Shown here: in pieces, positions 13,801-26,875 of the stretch
How positions within the stretch are numbered: position 1 is the first letter of the stretch
Layout: the number at the start of each line of letters is the position of its first letter
From: Smallanthus sonchifolius
Lineage: Eukaryota; Streptophyta; Magnoliopsida; Asterales; Asteraceae
Length of the DNA stretch: 64,000 nt
Direction of reading: 5' to 3'
Assembly (NCBI GenBank): GCA_023525975.1
Contig: CM042032.1
Coordinates: forward strand, 18,048,001-18,112,000
Made by a program: the position numbers and the translations under genes
The notes under the pieces: model-generated
The model's input: only the letters and a program-made list of their open reading frames with translations
What the model was told of the DNA's origin: nothing
Database searches by the model: none

Positions 13801-15327
13801 TTCAAAGCACATGACTTCGGCATGGTGCTTTGACAACCAATCCATACCTATGATGACGTCAAAACTCCCTAATGGCATTGGTACGAGGTTGATTGGAAAG
13901 GTGTGTTTATTTAGTTCTAGGGAGCAATCATAAATGATGGTGTCAATTGTAACGGTGTTACCATCGGCTACCTCAACGGTAAAGGTTTTCTCTAGATTAG
14001 ACCGGGTTTTTGCAAGTAACGGTTCGAAGTCTAGTGACACAAAACTTTTATCGGCTCCGGTATCAAATAGTATAGAAGCATAACGATTATTCATAAGGAA
14101 CGTACCGTTAACCACATCAGTGTTGGCCTGAGCCTCATTGACGTTGATGTTGAAAGCACGCCCACGAGCTCTGCCTTGGTTAACATTGACCAGTCTTGGG
14201 CACTGGTTACGGAAGTGGTTCGGGTCGCCACATTCGAAGCAAGCACGTCCATTTGCAATGGCTGGGATGGCTTGGTTAGTTGCTTGATTATTGGCTTGAT
14301 TTGCTGGGTTGGTTTGGTTGGCAAGTGCCTTGGCTCGACAAATATTGGCTGTGTGGCCATGTTTCCCGCAGTGGTTGCAAAGACGACAAGGTATGCCTGG
14401 AGGGTGATGATAGTTGCAGGTGTTGCAAAGTGGGTGGCTGCCCCCATAGGGTTTCTTTGCTGGGTTTTGAGCCATGGGTGCAACTTGATTTACTGGAGCA
14501 GCCGGAGTGGTTACAGCACAGTTCTTGACCTTTCTCTTCCTAGTGTTGCGGTATGGTTCAGTTTGGACTTCTTTGACATGAGCGGGAGGTGTTGTTGTGT
14601 CAGAAACTTTCTTGGCACCCTTTCTTGTAAGTGTACCCGCTTTAACTTGGTTGTCAGTAAGTGTGGCTGACAAGCGGATAGCATCCTCCAGAGTAGCAGG
14701 ATTTCCTCCTACCACAGTATCTTGAATTTGTCTAGGTAGACCACCAATGTACTTTTCAATACACCTAGACAGAGGTGTAACCATGTGTGGCACAAGTAGA
14801 CTCAGCTCGTGGAAACGGGTGGTGTATGCTAAGCTTTCACCACTATCTTGAGCAAGATCCCAAAATTCCGCTTCCAGCTTCTTCATCTCATTTCGAGGAC
14901 AGAATTCCTCAGTCATGATCCTCTTCAACTCATCGCACGGCAGTGCCATTGCTACATCCACTCCCCTAGTCCTTTTCTCACCATTCCACCAAGTAAGCGC
15001 CCTTTTTTGAAAGACACTAGTAGCATGACGAACACGGAGGTTGTCGGGACAGTCGCTATTGAGGAAAGTGCTCTCAATGCTTTCAAACCATTGAAGGAGT
15101 CCCGTGGCTCCTTCGTTGCCATAGAATTTGAGGGGATTACATGAGTTGAAGTGTTTGAAGGTGCATTGTGGCGGGTTGGCACCACCACCACCTCCAGTGT
15201 TAGCACTCCCACTGGCAGGACCATTAGTGTTGTTGTTGGCTTGGGTAATTTGATTCACCAGCTGTGTGAGTAGAGCAGCCAGGTCAGTGTTATTGCTGTT
15301 GTTGCTGTTGTCACGACGGGGAGGCAT
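10803..15327 (-). pseudogene. gag-pol polyprotein of element B, one frame break near the 3' end
   Basis: From an ATG at 15327 a single frame of 1396 codons runs to 11137. It has a gag domain (about residues 55-200) and two CCHC zinc knuckles (near 14375 and 14220; CNHCGKHGHTANIC and CFECGDPNHFRNQC). The aspartic protease has motif DTGADKS (near residue 420). RT has the catalytic FIDD (near 755), RNase H starts VYCDAS (near 903), integrase has an HHCC finger (near 1100), and the DDE core begins MDFITKLP. The frame breaks near 11185, where a few bases (about 8 by comparison with element C) seem missing, and the C-terminal part with a chromodomain-like end continues in another frame to 10803. 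Such elements make the proteins needed for their own reverse transcription and integration. Confidence 0.9.
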
Positions 15328-15945
15328 TCTACAGATTTAGACACAATAAGAGTTGTGAGAATTTCTTGGATTAAATAGAAGTATAAATAGATATAAGTAG
15401 TTCATAGTTTGGATTGTACTCAAATAGTGACATAATCACTCGAGTACTATGACATATTAAGGTTAATTTAAACTTATATAATTATCAAGAAGACGTGCTT
15501 TAGCCTATAAGTAAACACTCATTCCGGGTATTCCCAGGAAAGCATACGGATCCCTCGGTTGATTGGGATTTATATGAAATACTTTCCTAGACAGAAAGCC
15601 CAGAATACAGGTGTCACTCTTCCAGATTGCACGTGTCCTTTAACAATTAAACAAAGTCTAAAAACCTTAACGGGTGTAAAAGAAAATTTTATAGACCAAA
15701 GTCTAAGAATATGATTCAAGTTATGTTGATGATGACATGGAAGCAGGCATGAAGGATATGTGGTTTAGGATATGGGTAGGGATATTGTTTATTTAAGTTG
15801 TTATTTATATATACATATAAAACATGTAGCATATATCATATAGCATGTAGCACATAGCATGTAAATCATGAAGCATGGCATAAGTGGGTATCCTAAAGTT
15901 ATAGTCTAGGTCAAAGGTGTTTAATAACCTAATTCCCTATAACCA
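15328..15945 (-). other. Untranslated leader of element B
   Basis: About 620 bp between the primer-binding site and the gag ATG, AT-rich, with no coding signal. TAGCATGTAGCA-type short repeats occur near 15825-15880. Confidence 0.7.
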
Positions 15946-15960
15946 AGGCTCTGATACCAA
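15946..15960 (-). other. Primer-binding site of element B
   Basis: On the minus strand TTGGTATCAGAGCC follows two bases after the LTR end, complementary to the initiator methionine tRNA. Confidence 0.9.
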
Positions 15961-15962
15961 TC

Positions 15963-18198
15963 TGTCACACCCCAACCGACGGCGGAAACGTCGGGGCGTG
16001 AAGCGTGCAGACTGTTCATTGCTCATGGTTTGCTAAAGTTTGAATATTTAATAATTGTTTTCATTGCAATCAATAAGTTCAATCAAAACACAACCAATCC
16101 ATAAAACAAAAATGTAAATTACATAGAATAAACTGGTTTAATTGAATTCTAGGTCCAAAAATCCTATGTGTAGCATATCTTGATTACTTCAAACATTGGT
16201 ACCTGAAACATGGTTAAAACAGGGTCAACTAAAAAGTTGGTGAGAATACATAGGTTTGTTCGTGTGATAGCAAAAACGTGTTGTGTGCATACAGTTCAAT
16301 ACAACATGACAATTAAGGCAATTATGGAGAGAAACTATCGGGTGACCTATACAATCAAACCTTTGTAACTTGCACGCAAAATAGTGTTGTCAGTAACAGT
16401 CACCCTACCTGGGTGGGTTTGTCAGACTCAGTAGATCTACCACTGTTTACTGTCGGCTGATAGTTAATGATTGTACATGAAGAGCATAATAATTGGTCTA
16501 CACACCTAGTACTCAAGCACAAAGCGCAAAATTGTATATGCATAGGATGGAACTGTATATGTGTATAATTGAAAACATGTAAATAGAACGCATGTTCCAC
16601 CCCAAAAGTTTGTAAAATAGAGTAAAAGAGGGGCTATGTAACTCACGTGTTATGCAGAGTGTAGGTTGCACAAGAAAATGGAAAACAGCGGTGTGTTGTG
16701 GATTGCTAGATTCGACCTAATGAACAATATATGATTACGTATTATTGAGTTGCGTTATTCGATGTCGGAAGCGGATTTGTTTAAGTTTAAACGTGTAGGG
16801 TTTGTTTTAAAATACTATTTATTTATTTAGAATATTATATATATTTATTTGTATAAGTTTTAAATAATTAATGTTGGTTTGGAAACAAGTGTAAGGAATG
16901 TAGGTATTCCAGTAATTAGTTTATAAAAAAAATTATATAAACTGTAATATATTTTATCAAATTAAAAGAATAAAAATAAAGATTCTGTTAAGGGGAACAC
17001 GACCGTGCTCGTATACGGCACGACCGTGCTCAGCTCGTACACGACCGCGCTTGGTCGGTAACGCGCCCGTGGTTGGTCAGAAGTCACAACAAGAGTCTGT
17101 TCATAAGACACGACCGTGCTCGTACCCGGCACGACCGCGTCTAGGGTTTGTCTAGGTCAGGATTTTGTTTGGTCGGTAAGAATGACCGCGCCACACTCGG
17201 GCACGACTGTGCTTGGTCAGGCACGACCGCGCTTTTTGATGAGCGCGACCGTGTCTGGTCCTTTTCAGACACAATTCGCCTGATTCTTGTATTAGAACTG
17301 ATTAGAAACTTAGGGTTTTCATTTAGAGAGTGTTTGCGAATCGAATGACACCATTTAATTATATTTATCTCCTGTTTAACGTGTCGATCGTTTAAAACCA
17401 TTTTTTATCAAAACTTAGATTCAAATTGGTAATATCGTGTATTATTGATTCCAATTAGATTAGGGTTTTCGTCTGGAATGAAGAAACGAATCTATTGGAC
17501 TATTGCTTACCTTGGTTTGATTGGCAACAAGTGCAGATGGCTACGGTAAAGGAATCGCGGCTCTTTCTTGATCGATAGAGAATTAGAGAGGTTGTTTAGA
17601 CGAATTAGGGGTTGTAGAATCTTATAGGAGTCGTACGAAGTCCGTATCGTGGTTTGATTTGCCTTGATTTGGTCTTAATTACGAGATTTGATTTAAAAGG
17701 AAGTTTCGGTCGTAGTCGCGGGAATTCGGTCGATCAGACGTGTATTTGGTCGGGTTTTAGGCTTAATTGGTCGAATAACTTCTTCTACAAGTCCCGCGAT
17801 TTCTAAAACAGGTTTGAAACCTATTTTTGGAAAAGATTTGTGTCGGTTTGACTTTTACGGAGTCAAACTGTATCTCAGGCGCGACCGTTCTTAAAGTTAA
17901 GCACGACCGTGTTCGTGGCTTAAGCGCGACCGTGCTTAGGACTAAGCACGATCGTGCTTGCACTTTTTGATATTTACAAGAATGGTCCCTGTAGTTTTGT
18001 AGTCATGATGTTGTTTTGAGTTTTGGTCAAGTTTGGTCCTCGAGGTTTGCAAGATGGTTTTAGTTAATATTGTAATATAATAAACGCGTGTATATTTGTT
18101 ATTGCACATGAACAATGCATGTAAGGTTGGAATCGGAATCGTCTTTTATTGCACGGAATAAAATAAATAAGAAAAATATGAAAATCAGAAAGGTTACA
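15963..18198 (-). repeat. 5' LTR of element B
   Basis: The second, near-identical LTR, followed by the target duplication GAACA at 18199-18203. It carries the intron-like module (16203-16646) and the palindromic clusters described for the other LTR. Confidence 0.95.
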
Positions 18199-18203
18199 GA
18201 ACA

Positions 18204-21200
18204 CGAGAGAGAGAGGGGGAGGAGCCTCCTCCTCCGACCACCCCTCACGGCAGCGGCACAACAACAACGCCATCACCTTCACGCAATCCTCTCCTCCTCC
18301 GGTGAAAACAATAGTTGAGAGAAAAAGGGAAAATCATAGAGAGAGAGAGAGATTACGGGATAGAGAGAAGGGGAGAGCCCTCCTTCGGCGGATTCGGCAG
18401 TGGTGATGGCGGGATGGAGAGGAAGATGGCGGTGACAGCGGGGTGGATGAGCCGTACCAGGCATATTTCTGGAAACCCACCTAGGGCTCTGGCGACGGCG
18501 GTGCTGCACAATAGCCGCTTTAGTGGCGGCGAGGGGTGCGTGAACCACCACGAACAACGACGGCGGCATGTATGGTGTTGTCTTCCCCTCGTTTCTTAAT
18601 CAATTTTCTAGCAGATTCGACTTTCTGCCATGAATTTCGGCTATCTAAAGTGGTGATTTTGGCTGTAGGGGTAAGTCCCAACTATTATTTTTTTTGATTT
18701 TATAACAATAGCACTTGCTAAACTCCGATATGTGGTTGTGTGCTTTCTGTTGGACTATTTCTTGACTTTTCGACAAAAACCTGACTTCTTGGCGAACCCC
18801 TTTCCCTTCAGGTTATGGCGAAGACGGGATAGTCCCGGGTTTCGGAAAACAAAAGTCAACCATGGTCATAGTCGGTCAACGGCAGAAACAACGAGCGGGT
18901 TCGCGTACAAGAGGATAGGTATAAATGCGCGCTAAGAATTTATAAATAGTTCATATGCATCATATAAAATAATAAAAAAAAATATTACGTGAGATAAAAC
19001 GAAAGGAAAACCGTTAACACGAGTTTATTAATAATATGAAATACGAGTATTTGGTTATACGTTTAAATATATAACTTTGTTACGGGTCATGAATTTTGAT
19101 AATTATTTATGTCTTTGTGAATATTAAATGGGGACTCAGTTAAACATGAGATACGATAAATTGTTGGAAATATATATATTGTTATACATGGTTATTAGTT
19201 ATGTTGCTAGTGATTTCATTTGGGAATTTGGTTACACACGAACTACGTTAACATGAGAGACAAACGGGTATTTTTATGACGGGTTACTCATAATGTAATA
19301 CCAAACTTATCCGGATTAATATAATTAAATACTCACACTTATCAACATGTTATGTTGTATTATAAAAATATACTTACGTGTATATATATATGCAACTTGA
19401 ATACGAAGTTTGTGTCACATATAATTATACAACTATATAAACTAGACAACATTCATGTTTTGATATAAAACGTATGTGTATAAATATTTATATTCCTCTC
19501 AACTAGTTTGCAAAACTTAAAACTCATATACGTACACATTTATGTTTAACATAAATGGAGAAATTTTAAATCCGAACGATTTTATTAAAGATAGATATGT
19601 ACATATACGCTTAAGAAAGGGAATTCTCTAAGAGAGGGTTATTGTTTGAAAACTTTTCAAACCGTGATCATTATCTTCTTGCTACGGCTAATAATAATAA
19701 CCCTAACATTGTAAACAATATTTTTGTTATTTATACGTATAAAATTCGTGAAACACAACTATTATTGTTAATGGTATTATCTTTCGTTTTCACACTAACA
19801 GTTCATTTATAAATGGACTTAAACTAATATTACAACTTGGACCGTCGCGTTAGAAAAGTTATTTATACCGTTTTGTTAAATATTCAACCTATTGACTTAA
19901 CTTGATAAACGTTGATGAGACTTTCATAAACAATTCTATTATTAATATGGTTTTATAATAATACAAGTCTTATTAAAAGATCCTATGTGTTATAATATTT
20001 TATACTTAATGCTCATAACCGGTGTTCGGAGATTATGTTAAGTATTTTATACATGCTTATTTTATTTATTTTACTATATATATATATATTTGAATATACA
20101 TATACTATATTTCCATGAAAAGAACAATATTTTCTATACACGAGTCTACTATTATTTTGAAATACATCAAGCCTATATTTTTCTCGTCTTCTCAAATATA
20201 TATTATTGACACGAGCGTTAATAATTAGAACTTGAGAGTCGTGATGGTGAGTTGTGCATCTAAACACAGAACATGTAGAACTAGAGCATGATTCTACTTA
20301 TGCATTGATAAACATATTGACCCATTTATATAGAACATACGTAAATCTTCCAGTGCCTATGTGTATTATGGAACTCAAGTAAGACGTATACCCAGCATTA
20401 ACACATATTTGAGGAATACGATTTTTACCGCAACGTTATCAGGTGAGTTTCACGGCCCCTTTTTACTGTTTTATATATTTGGGGGAAAACATGTTAATTC
20501 AAATGGTATGATAACTAGAAAACGAGAAACAGGCATCTGATTCACTTGTGTGCATGAGTTAACACATAAAGGTCCTCGGTATTTCGAACTATAACCATTA
20601 GCTATGGACTTAGTCGTAGATCGATATGAATAGTACTATTCGGGTTGACACCACAGGCATCCCAATCATGGTTAGTCGCGCTAACCTGACCAGCAGGGTC
20701 AAATGATTGCATATTAGGTCTTGTTGTTTCTCATTGTTTAATGGTACAATGGGCTGGGGCAAAATTCAAGAATTCGTTAAAGGTTTGGTTATAGGCTTGT
20801 GCATCACATAATTCGTAAGTGCTAGCTAGACTTCGATGAATCAACCGCTAACTTGTTTTGTTTATCATATACATAAAGTAAATTTCGAGCAATAGGTTTT
20901 GCCAATGGTATACGTATCAATGGTTTTGACAGACAATTTCGAGCAAAAGGTTTGCCAATGGTATATGTACCAATGGTTTTGCCAGTAAATTTCGAGCAAA
21001 GGATTTTGCCAATAGTACCAGTACAAACAGTTTTTGCCAAACGATTTCGTACAAATGGTTTTACCATTTGTATTCATTTAAAACCTGTGAACTCACCAAC
21101 TTTGCGTTGACATTTTCGAGCATGTTTTTCAGGCAATACATTCGGCACGGCTGGAATAGGTTAAACATTTGGATTAAGCCCTTAGAAGATAAAGACAGGT

Positions 21201-21310
21201 GTTCGACATATTTAGAATTCTTTATTTAGTTTCCGCTGTTGTGTAATGTTACCAATCGTTACAACCTTAATTTATTTATTTATTAAGTGAATAAATTTGG
21301 GGGTGTGACA
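18204..21310 (+). repeat. 3' LTR of the LARD, second part
   Basis: Continues the match to the 5' LTR (from about 1158 to 4268) after element B and ends GGGGGTGTGACA. It is followed by GAAAC (21311-21315), the target duplication of the whole LARD. It contains the second intron-like module (20443-21132). Confidence 0.95.
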
Positions 21311-21315
21311 GAAAC

Positions 21316-24300
21316 TGAAGATCGTTTGATCAAGTACTATGTTAAGGGATTGCCACAACGGGTCCGTGTTCATGTAAAAGCTAACCTACCCTCGACCTTC
21401 GAGTCGGTAGTGAATCTGAGCGGAATCGTCTACGACGATTATGCCAATGAGGACCCACCAACAGAGACCCAAAAGAGAAAGTGGGAGAACCCGTCTAGAG
21501 GCACCGGAAGAGGGAACGTAACAACTGAAACTAAGAAGCCAAGGTCGGATGAATATGAAACTTGCAAGAAATGTGGAAGGCAACATCTTGGCGAATGTAA
21601 AATCGACATCACCACATGCTATAAGTGCGGGAAGCCGGGGCACTTCTCTCGAGAATGTGTAAGAAACGTCAAGTGCCAAGTATGTGGATTGTTTGGACAT
21701 CTGACAATGAACTGCCAGAAGGCCGGCCAATCTAGTTCGGGAAAAGAGAGGGAAAAGGAACAGCCGCATGCTAGGACTCGAGCCTACGCCCTAACTGAGG
21801 AGGAAGCAAGGGGAAACCCTGATGTTGTGTCAGGTGCGTTCCTAGTTAACGATGAACATGCTGCTATTTTATTTGACTCTGGTGCTAGTAAAAGTTTTAT
21901 ATCCAATGCATTTAGTCGTAAACTAGGTTGCAGTATCAACACCATAGTAAAGGCCTTTAGCGTACAAACTGCCGTTGGTAAAAATTCGACAGTATTCCAA
22001 GTAACAGAGGATTGTATCATAGAAATAGAGGGCCATACGTTTCCTTCTAGATTATTCCTTCTTACCTTAGGAGGATTCGATATAGTATTGGGTATGGATT
22101 GGCTAGCTGCCAACGAAGCTCAAATCATATGTAAACGTAAGAGGATACACCTCAAAGCTCCTAGCGGCAGTCCAATTACGGTTTATGGGGATTGGAATTG
22201 CACGATGCCGAACATCATCTCGATGATCAAGGCCGAAAGTTACATGAGGCGCGGTTGCGAAGCTTATTTGGCATATGTTATTGATGATAGAATGAAAACG
22301 AATGAACTCAAGAATTTCCCCGTGGTGTGCAACTTTCCGGAAGTATTCCCTGAGGATCTACCTGGGTTACCACCCGATCGAGAAATAGAATTTCAAATTG
22401 ACTTATTGCCAGGAGCTGAGCCCGTTGCCAAAGCCCCCTACCGATTGGCTCCGTCAGAAATTAAAGAATTGATGTCTCAACTAGAGGAACTAACAGAAAA
22501 AGGATTTATTAGACCGAGCATCTCACCGTGGGGCGCTCCGGTACTATTTGTAAAGAAGAAGGACGGCAGCATGCGCATGTGCATTGACTACCGCGAGTTG
22601 AACAAGAGGACAGTAAAGAACAAATACCCACTACCTAGAATAGACGACCTTTTTGATCAACTGCAAGGTGCGAGTTGGTTCTCAAAGATCGATCTTAGGT
22701 CGGGTTACCATCAGTTGAAAGTAAGGGAAGAAGACGTACCAAAGACCGCGTTTCCCACGCGTTATGGGCATTATGAGTTTCTCTTGATGTCCTTCGGATT
22801 GACCAACGCACCAGCAGGGTTCATGGATTTGATGAATAGAGTATGTCGACCAATGTTGGATTGATCAGTGATAGTTTTTATAGACGACATACTGGTATAT
22901 TCGAAAAGCGAGGGTGATCACCACTGTCACCTAAGAGAGGTTCTGGAGGTGCTAAAGCAGGAAAAGTTGTACGCAAAATTATCCAAATGCGCGTTCTGGC
23001 TTAGGGAAGTTCAATTCCTAGGTCATGTAATAAACCCAAACGAAATCATGGTGGATCCTGCAAAGATCGAGACAGTAAAGGAATGGAACATCCCAAAGAC
23101 ACCGACTGAGATACGAAGTTTTCTGGGATTGGCAGGCTACTATCGAAGATTCATTCAAGATTCATTCAAGATTTTTCAAGAATAGCCTTGCCACTAACTA
23201 AGTTGACACGGAAGGGAGTGAAGTATGAATGGCGTCAAACCCAAAACAACGCGTTTGAAGAACTTAAGGCGCGACTAACCCAAGCTCCAGTCTTGACTCT
23301 ACCTGAGGGAAATGAGGACTTGGTAGTCTACTGTGACGCTTCGGGGTAGGGTTTAGGTTGCGTACTTATGCAACGAGGAAAGGTAATTGCTTACGCCTCG
23401 CGACAACTAAAGATTCACGAGGTTAACTACCCAACACATGATCTGGAGTTAGCAGCAGTAGTTTTCGCGTTGAAAATATGGAGACACTATCTGTATGGAG
23501 TCAAATGCACCATTTACTCGGATCACAAAAGCCTGAAGTACTTTTTCGAGCAAAAGGAATTAAACATGAGACAAAGAAGGTGGTTAGAGCTACTGAAGGA
23601 CTATGACTGTGAGATATTATACCATCCAGGCAAGGCAAACGTGGTGGCTGACGCTTTAAGCAGAAAGGAAGAATCGGAACCTATACGGATCAAAGCGTGT
23701 CAGCTGGTTATAACACCAGATTTGATAAGTGAAATATTAAAGGCACAAGATGAAGCGCTATCAGAAAGAAATATAAAACGGGAAAGAATAGTAGGACAAC
23801 AAGGGAATTTAGATGCAAATGCATATGGTGTACGAACTAGGTTTGGCCGGATGTGGATATCTAAGATGACGAGCTTAGAGCCAAAATACTCGATGAGGCC
23901 CATAAGTCTCGTTATTCTATCCACCCTGGGACAAACAAAATGTATCAATACTTGAAGAAAGAGTACTGGTGGCCGGGCATGAAGAGAGATGTGACTGAGT
24001 ACGTGAACAAGTGCTTGACGTGTTCACTAGTTAAGGCCGAGCACCAGAAACCATGCGGTAAAATGCAACCTTTACCAATACCGGAATGGAAGTGGGAGGA
24101 GATCACGATGGACTTCATTACCAAGCTACCGCGAACAGCTAAAGGCAATGATACCATTTGGGTGATCGTCGACCGCTTGACGAAAAGTGCTCACTTTTTA
24201 CCAATACGTGAGACTTCTTCGTCAGAAAGACTAGCAGAAATATTTATCAAGGAAATTGTGAGCAGACATGGTATGCCGCTGTCGATTGTGTCCGACAGGG

Positions 24301-25151
24301 ATACTAGATTCACGTCAAGGTTTTGGAAGAAATTCAATGAAGCAATGGGCACTAGACTGAACATCAGCACCGCTTACCACCCCCAAACCGATAGACAATC
24401 GGAAAGGACCATTCAGACCTTGGAGGATATGCTCCGGGCCTGTATCATTGACTTCGGTGGGAGCTGGGACAGCCATCTACCATTAGCAGAATTTTCATAT
24501 AACAACAGCTATCACTCGACTATTGGCATGCCGCCATTTGAAATGTTGTATGGGAGGAAATGTAGGACCCCGATTTGTTGGGGGGAAATTGGACAAAAGG
24601 ATTTTGCAAGTCTCGAAGTGGTCAAAGCTACTTCCGAGAAATTTGATCAAATCAAGGCTCGAATGAAAGCTGCAAAAGACAGACAGAAATCATACGCGGA
24701 TAAGAGAAGAAGGGATTTAGAGTTTCGAGTGGGGGACATGGTACTGTTAAAGGTATCACCATGGAAAGGAATCATTCAGTTCAGAAGACGTGGCAAATTA
24801 AGTCCAAGGTTTGTCGGACCTTTCAAGATTTTAGCGAGAGTGGGCCAAGTTGCTTACAGACTCGACCTACCCGTTGAGCTTAGTGGAATACACCCTACGT
24901 TCCACGTGTCGCACTTACGCAAGCGCCTAGCTGACGACACAGCTCACATACCTTACGACGAGATCGAAGTAGATAACAGTCTAAATTATGTAGAGGAACC
25001 GATAGCCATCCTTGACAGAGCTGAAAAATGACTACGCAATAAGTCGATTCCTCTAGTCAAAATACAATGGAAGCACAGAAAAGGGTCAGAAGCTACGTGG
25101 GAAAAAGAAGACGAGATGAGGGGACTATACCCTCAATTATTTAATGTATAA
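21316..25151 (+). pseudogene. gag-pol of element A, 3' part, decayed
   Basis: Continues gag from 1-27. CCHC knuckles lie near 21617-21660 (CYKCGKPGHFSREC) and a second follows (CQVCGLFGHLTMNC). Then come protease DSGASKS (near 21880), RT with FIDD (near 22880), RNase H (near 23330), the integrase finger and core (23900-24700), and a C-terminal chromodomain-like end. Breaks are a TGA at 22862 next to the RT active site, a short tandem duplication near 23150-23175 that shifts the frame, a TAG near 23347 in RNase H, a one-base loss near 23867, and a TGA at 25029. It cannot make a full polyprotein. Homology to element C supports each break. Confidence 0.9.
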
Positions 25152-25310
25152 GCAGTTTCGAGGACGAAACGCCTTTAAGGAGGGTAGATTTGTAACATCT
25201 CAAAAATAGTAAATAAGTAATTAATAATACGATAGAGATTTAAACGTCATAAAACGAAATAAGAACGGATAAGCTTGGGCTCGGCTCCAACGGGCCGATG
25301 GAAGCCCAGG

Positions 25311-25318
25311 TATATAAG
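25311..25318 (+). promoter_or_regulatory. TATA box of the element A LTR promoter
   Basis: TATATAAG at 25311 follows CCCAGG and is conserved in element C (minus strand, 58962-58955, TATATAAA). It places transcription start near 25340, so the hairpin array and intron-like module would lie in the transcribed leader. Confidence 0.7.
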
Positions 25319-25697
25319 GGGCAAGACAGCCCACTTTCTCCACTTCACCTTCATTTCACCATCCTAGAGAGAGAAAGGAGAGCTCGGGCCTAGAGAGAGA
25401 AAGTCGACGGATCGACACGAGATTGAAGGAGCACGTTACAGTTGAGCTCGTGAGCAAAACCTCCGAATCAGAGTTCCAATCCAGGTAACGATTCAACCAT
25501 AATCTGAGTTTTTGTTCGTTTTTGGGTTTCTCGGGTTCTAGCTAAATAGGAGACGTTTTTATGGATGAAACCTGATAATAAGCCTAGAACTAGCATCTAG
25601 AATAAAAACCGCACGTTTTGATCAAAGAAAATTATAAGATTGGCATGATCGGGTTAGCATGCAAGAATTTCGGATTTTTGGTCCAGGAACCAGGTAT

Positions 25698-25850
25698 TGC
25701 GTACTTACCAAGTGCGCAAGAAGGACTTCCTGCGTACTTACCAAGTACGCAGGAGGAAGATGCTGCGTACTTACCAAGTGCGCAAGAAGTATTCTCTGTG
25801 CACTTGTCAAGTGCGCATGAGTATGGTCCTGTGCACTTAGCAACAGCAGA
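25698..25850 (+). repeat. 33-bp hairpin minisatellite in the element A LTR
   Basis: Four full units of exactly 33 bp and one partial. Each starts with two 9-base arms, TGCGTACTT and AAGTACGCA (or AAGTGCGCA), separated by three bases, then 12 variable bases. The arms pair as a stem-loop. Element C has a related array with different spacers at 58381-58580. Confidence 0.85.
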
Positions 25851-26005
25851 CAGCAGGCAGCAGGCCGGTTAAGTAAAGTCAGTAAGTTTAGAATGATTTA
25901 ACCATTAGAGTCGGGGTTGAGTTTAATGTGTATTTAACTACCTAATCCAGATCGGAAGTGACATTGTTGGACCTTTGTTTAGGACAACCTAGAAAAGCTT
26001 ATCAG

Positions 26006-26875
26006 GTGAGTTCTATGTGCCCCCTTCTATGTTATGTGCAAACCTTATTAAATGTTTTGGGGCTGAAATGTATACACTAAATGAATAAATGATATGAATG
26101 CTAATGTGATCATACGTGATGTATTAATATATATTTTATATATATATAAGAGAATCAATTATGAACAAGGAATGAAACGTATGTTTACAAAGAATGAAGG
26201 AAAGAATGGCATAACGTAAATAAACGAAATCTTGCCTTATAATTATTTATATTGCATGTTATGAATGTATGTATACGTTATGGACGAAAACGAAGCTAAC
26301 GGCTACTTCTGTAGACGGAAGACCACGTGACTATTTTGCAACCGGGAAAGATACGTCCTTCGCAAGCTAGGACGTACAAAAAGCATAAAAGGGCGGTCGA
26401 AGTAAATGCTAAAATAGTATAACGGTTGCATAAACTATAGTTCGCGTGGGAAACGGATGCCTTATGGCAGACGGGCGAATATGACGGACTACGACGGTAG
26501 GACGGGTAAGAAGGACGGCCGAAGGTTGGCCGGACCAAAGTTTAGGCGGACGGTTTCTAGGACCGGACGAGTAAAAGGGCTACGACGGTAGCTCAAGGGC
26601 GTTTGTCTTTGTGATATACGTACCGTAAGTTGGGTTGATCGTAAGTTGGGTTGATCACCCTTATGCGTATGACCAATGAAAGTTAAGGAAAGAAAAGGTG
26701 AATACATATCTATGTAATCACATAAGAATGAAGAAAGAAAAGTAAAAGCTATGAATACGTATTTGTAGAAATGTATGTATATAATTATGTATACTTATAA
26801 AGAAAAGAATGATCATACTTAATAGTTTTAAACTAGAACTCACCAGCGTTAGCTGACTTTTAGTATACATTTCAG
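26006..26875 (+). other. Intron-like module in the element A LTR
   Basis: ATCAG then GTGAGTTCTATGTGCCCCC and TTTTGGGGCTGAAATG. At the far end, CTCACCAGCGTTAGCTGAC and ACATTTCAG at 26875. It lies downstream of the TATA box and the hairpin array. Element C keeps it at 57385-58235. Confidence 0.5.

Larger units (their letters stand above)
8532..18198 (-). mobile_element. Element B: nearly complete Ty3/gypsy chromovirus, minus strand
   Basis: It is bounded by two LTRs of 2237 and 2236 bp (8532-10768 and 15963-18198), each starting TGTCACACCCC in window orientation and ending GGTTACA, and by the 5-bp target duplication GAACA (8527-8531 and 18199-18203). On the minus strand, the primer-binding site is next to the right LTR and one gag-pol frame fills 15327-10803. 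The two LTRs differ at only scattered positions, fewer than the LARD LTRs appear to, so this is the most recent insertion of the nest. It could have been active recently; only one frame break is seen. Confidence 0.95.
28..21310 (+). mobile_element. LARD-like non-autonomous LTR retrotransposon, interrupted by element B
   Basis: Both ends are TGTGACA. The 5' LTR is 28-4268. The 3' LTR is 7409-8531 plus 18204-21310, about 4230 bp once element B is removed. The flanking target duplication is GAAAC (23-27 and 21311-21315), and the flanks rejoin an uninterrupted gag reading frame, which proves the boundaries. The interior (4269-7408) has a tRNA-Met primer site and a polypurine tract but no retrotransposon protein. 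Very long LTRs around a non-coding interior of about 3 kb are the definition of LARD elements. It must have moved with proteins from another element. Confidence 0.9.

Noticed and set aside
13137..15224. Plus-strand and shifted frames over the element B gag-pol
   Set aside because: Shadows of the long minus-strand polyprotein frame.
25698..25850. CRISPR-like array of palindromic repeats
   Set aside because: Spacers are short, similar to each other and inside a plant LTR; there are no cas genes and the genome is eukaryotic.
25618..25872. Repeat peptide (YLPSAQE units) over the hairpin minisatellite
   Set aside because: No ATG start, and element C reads a different peptide over the same hairpins, so a coding role is unlikely.
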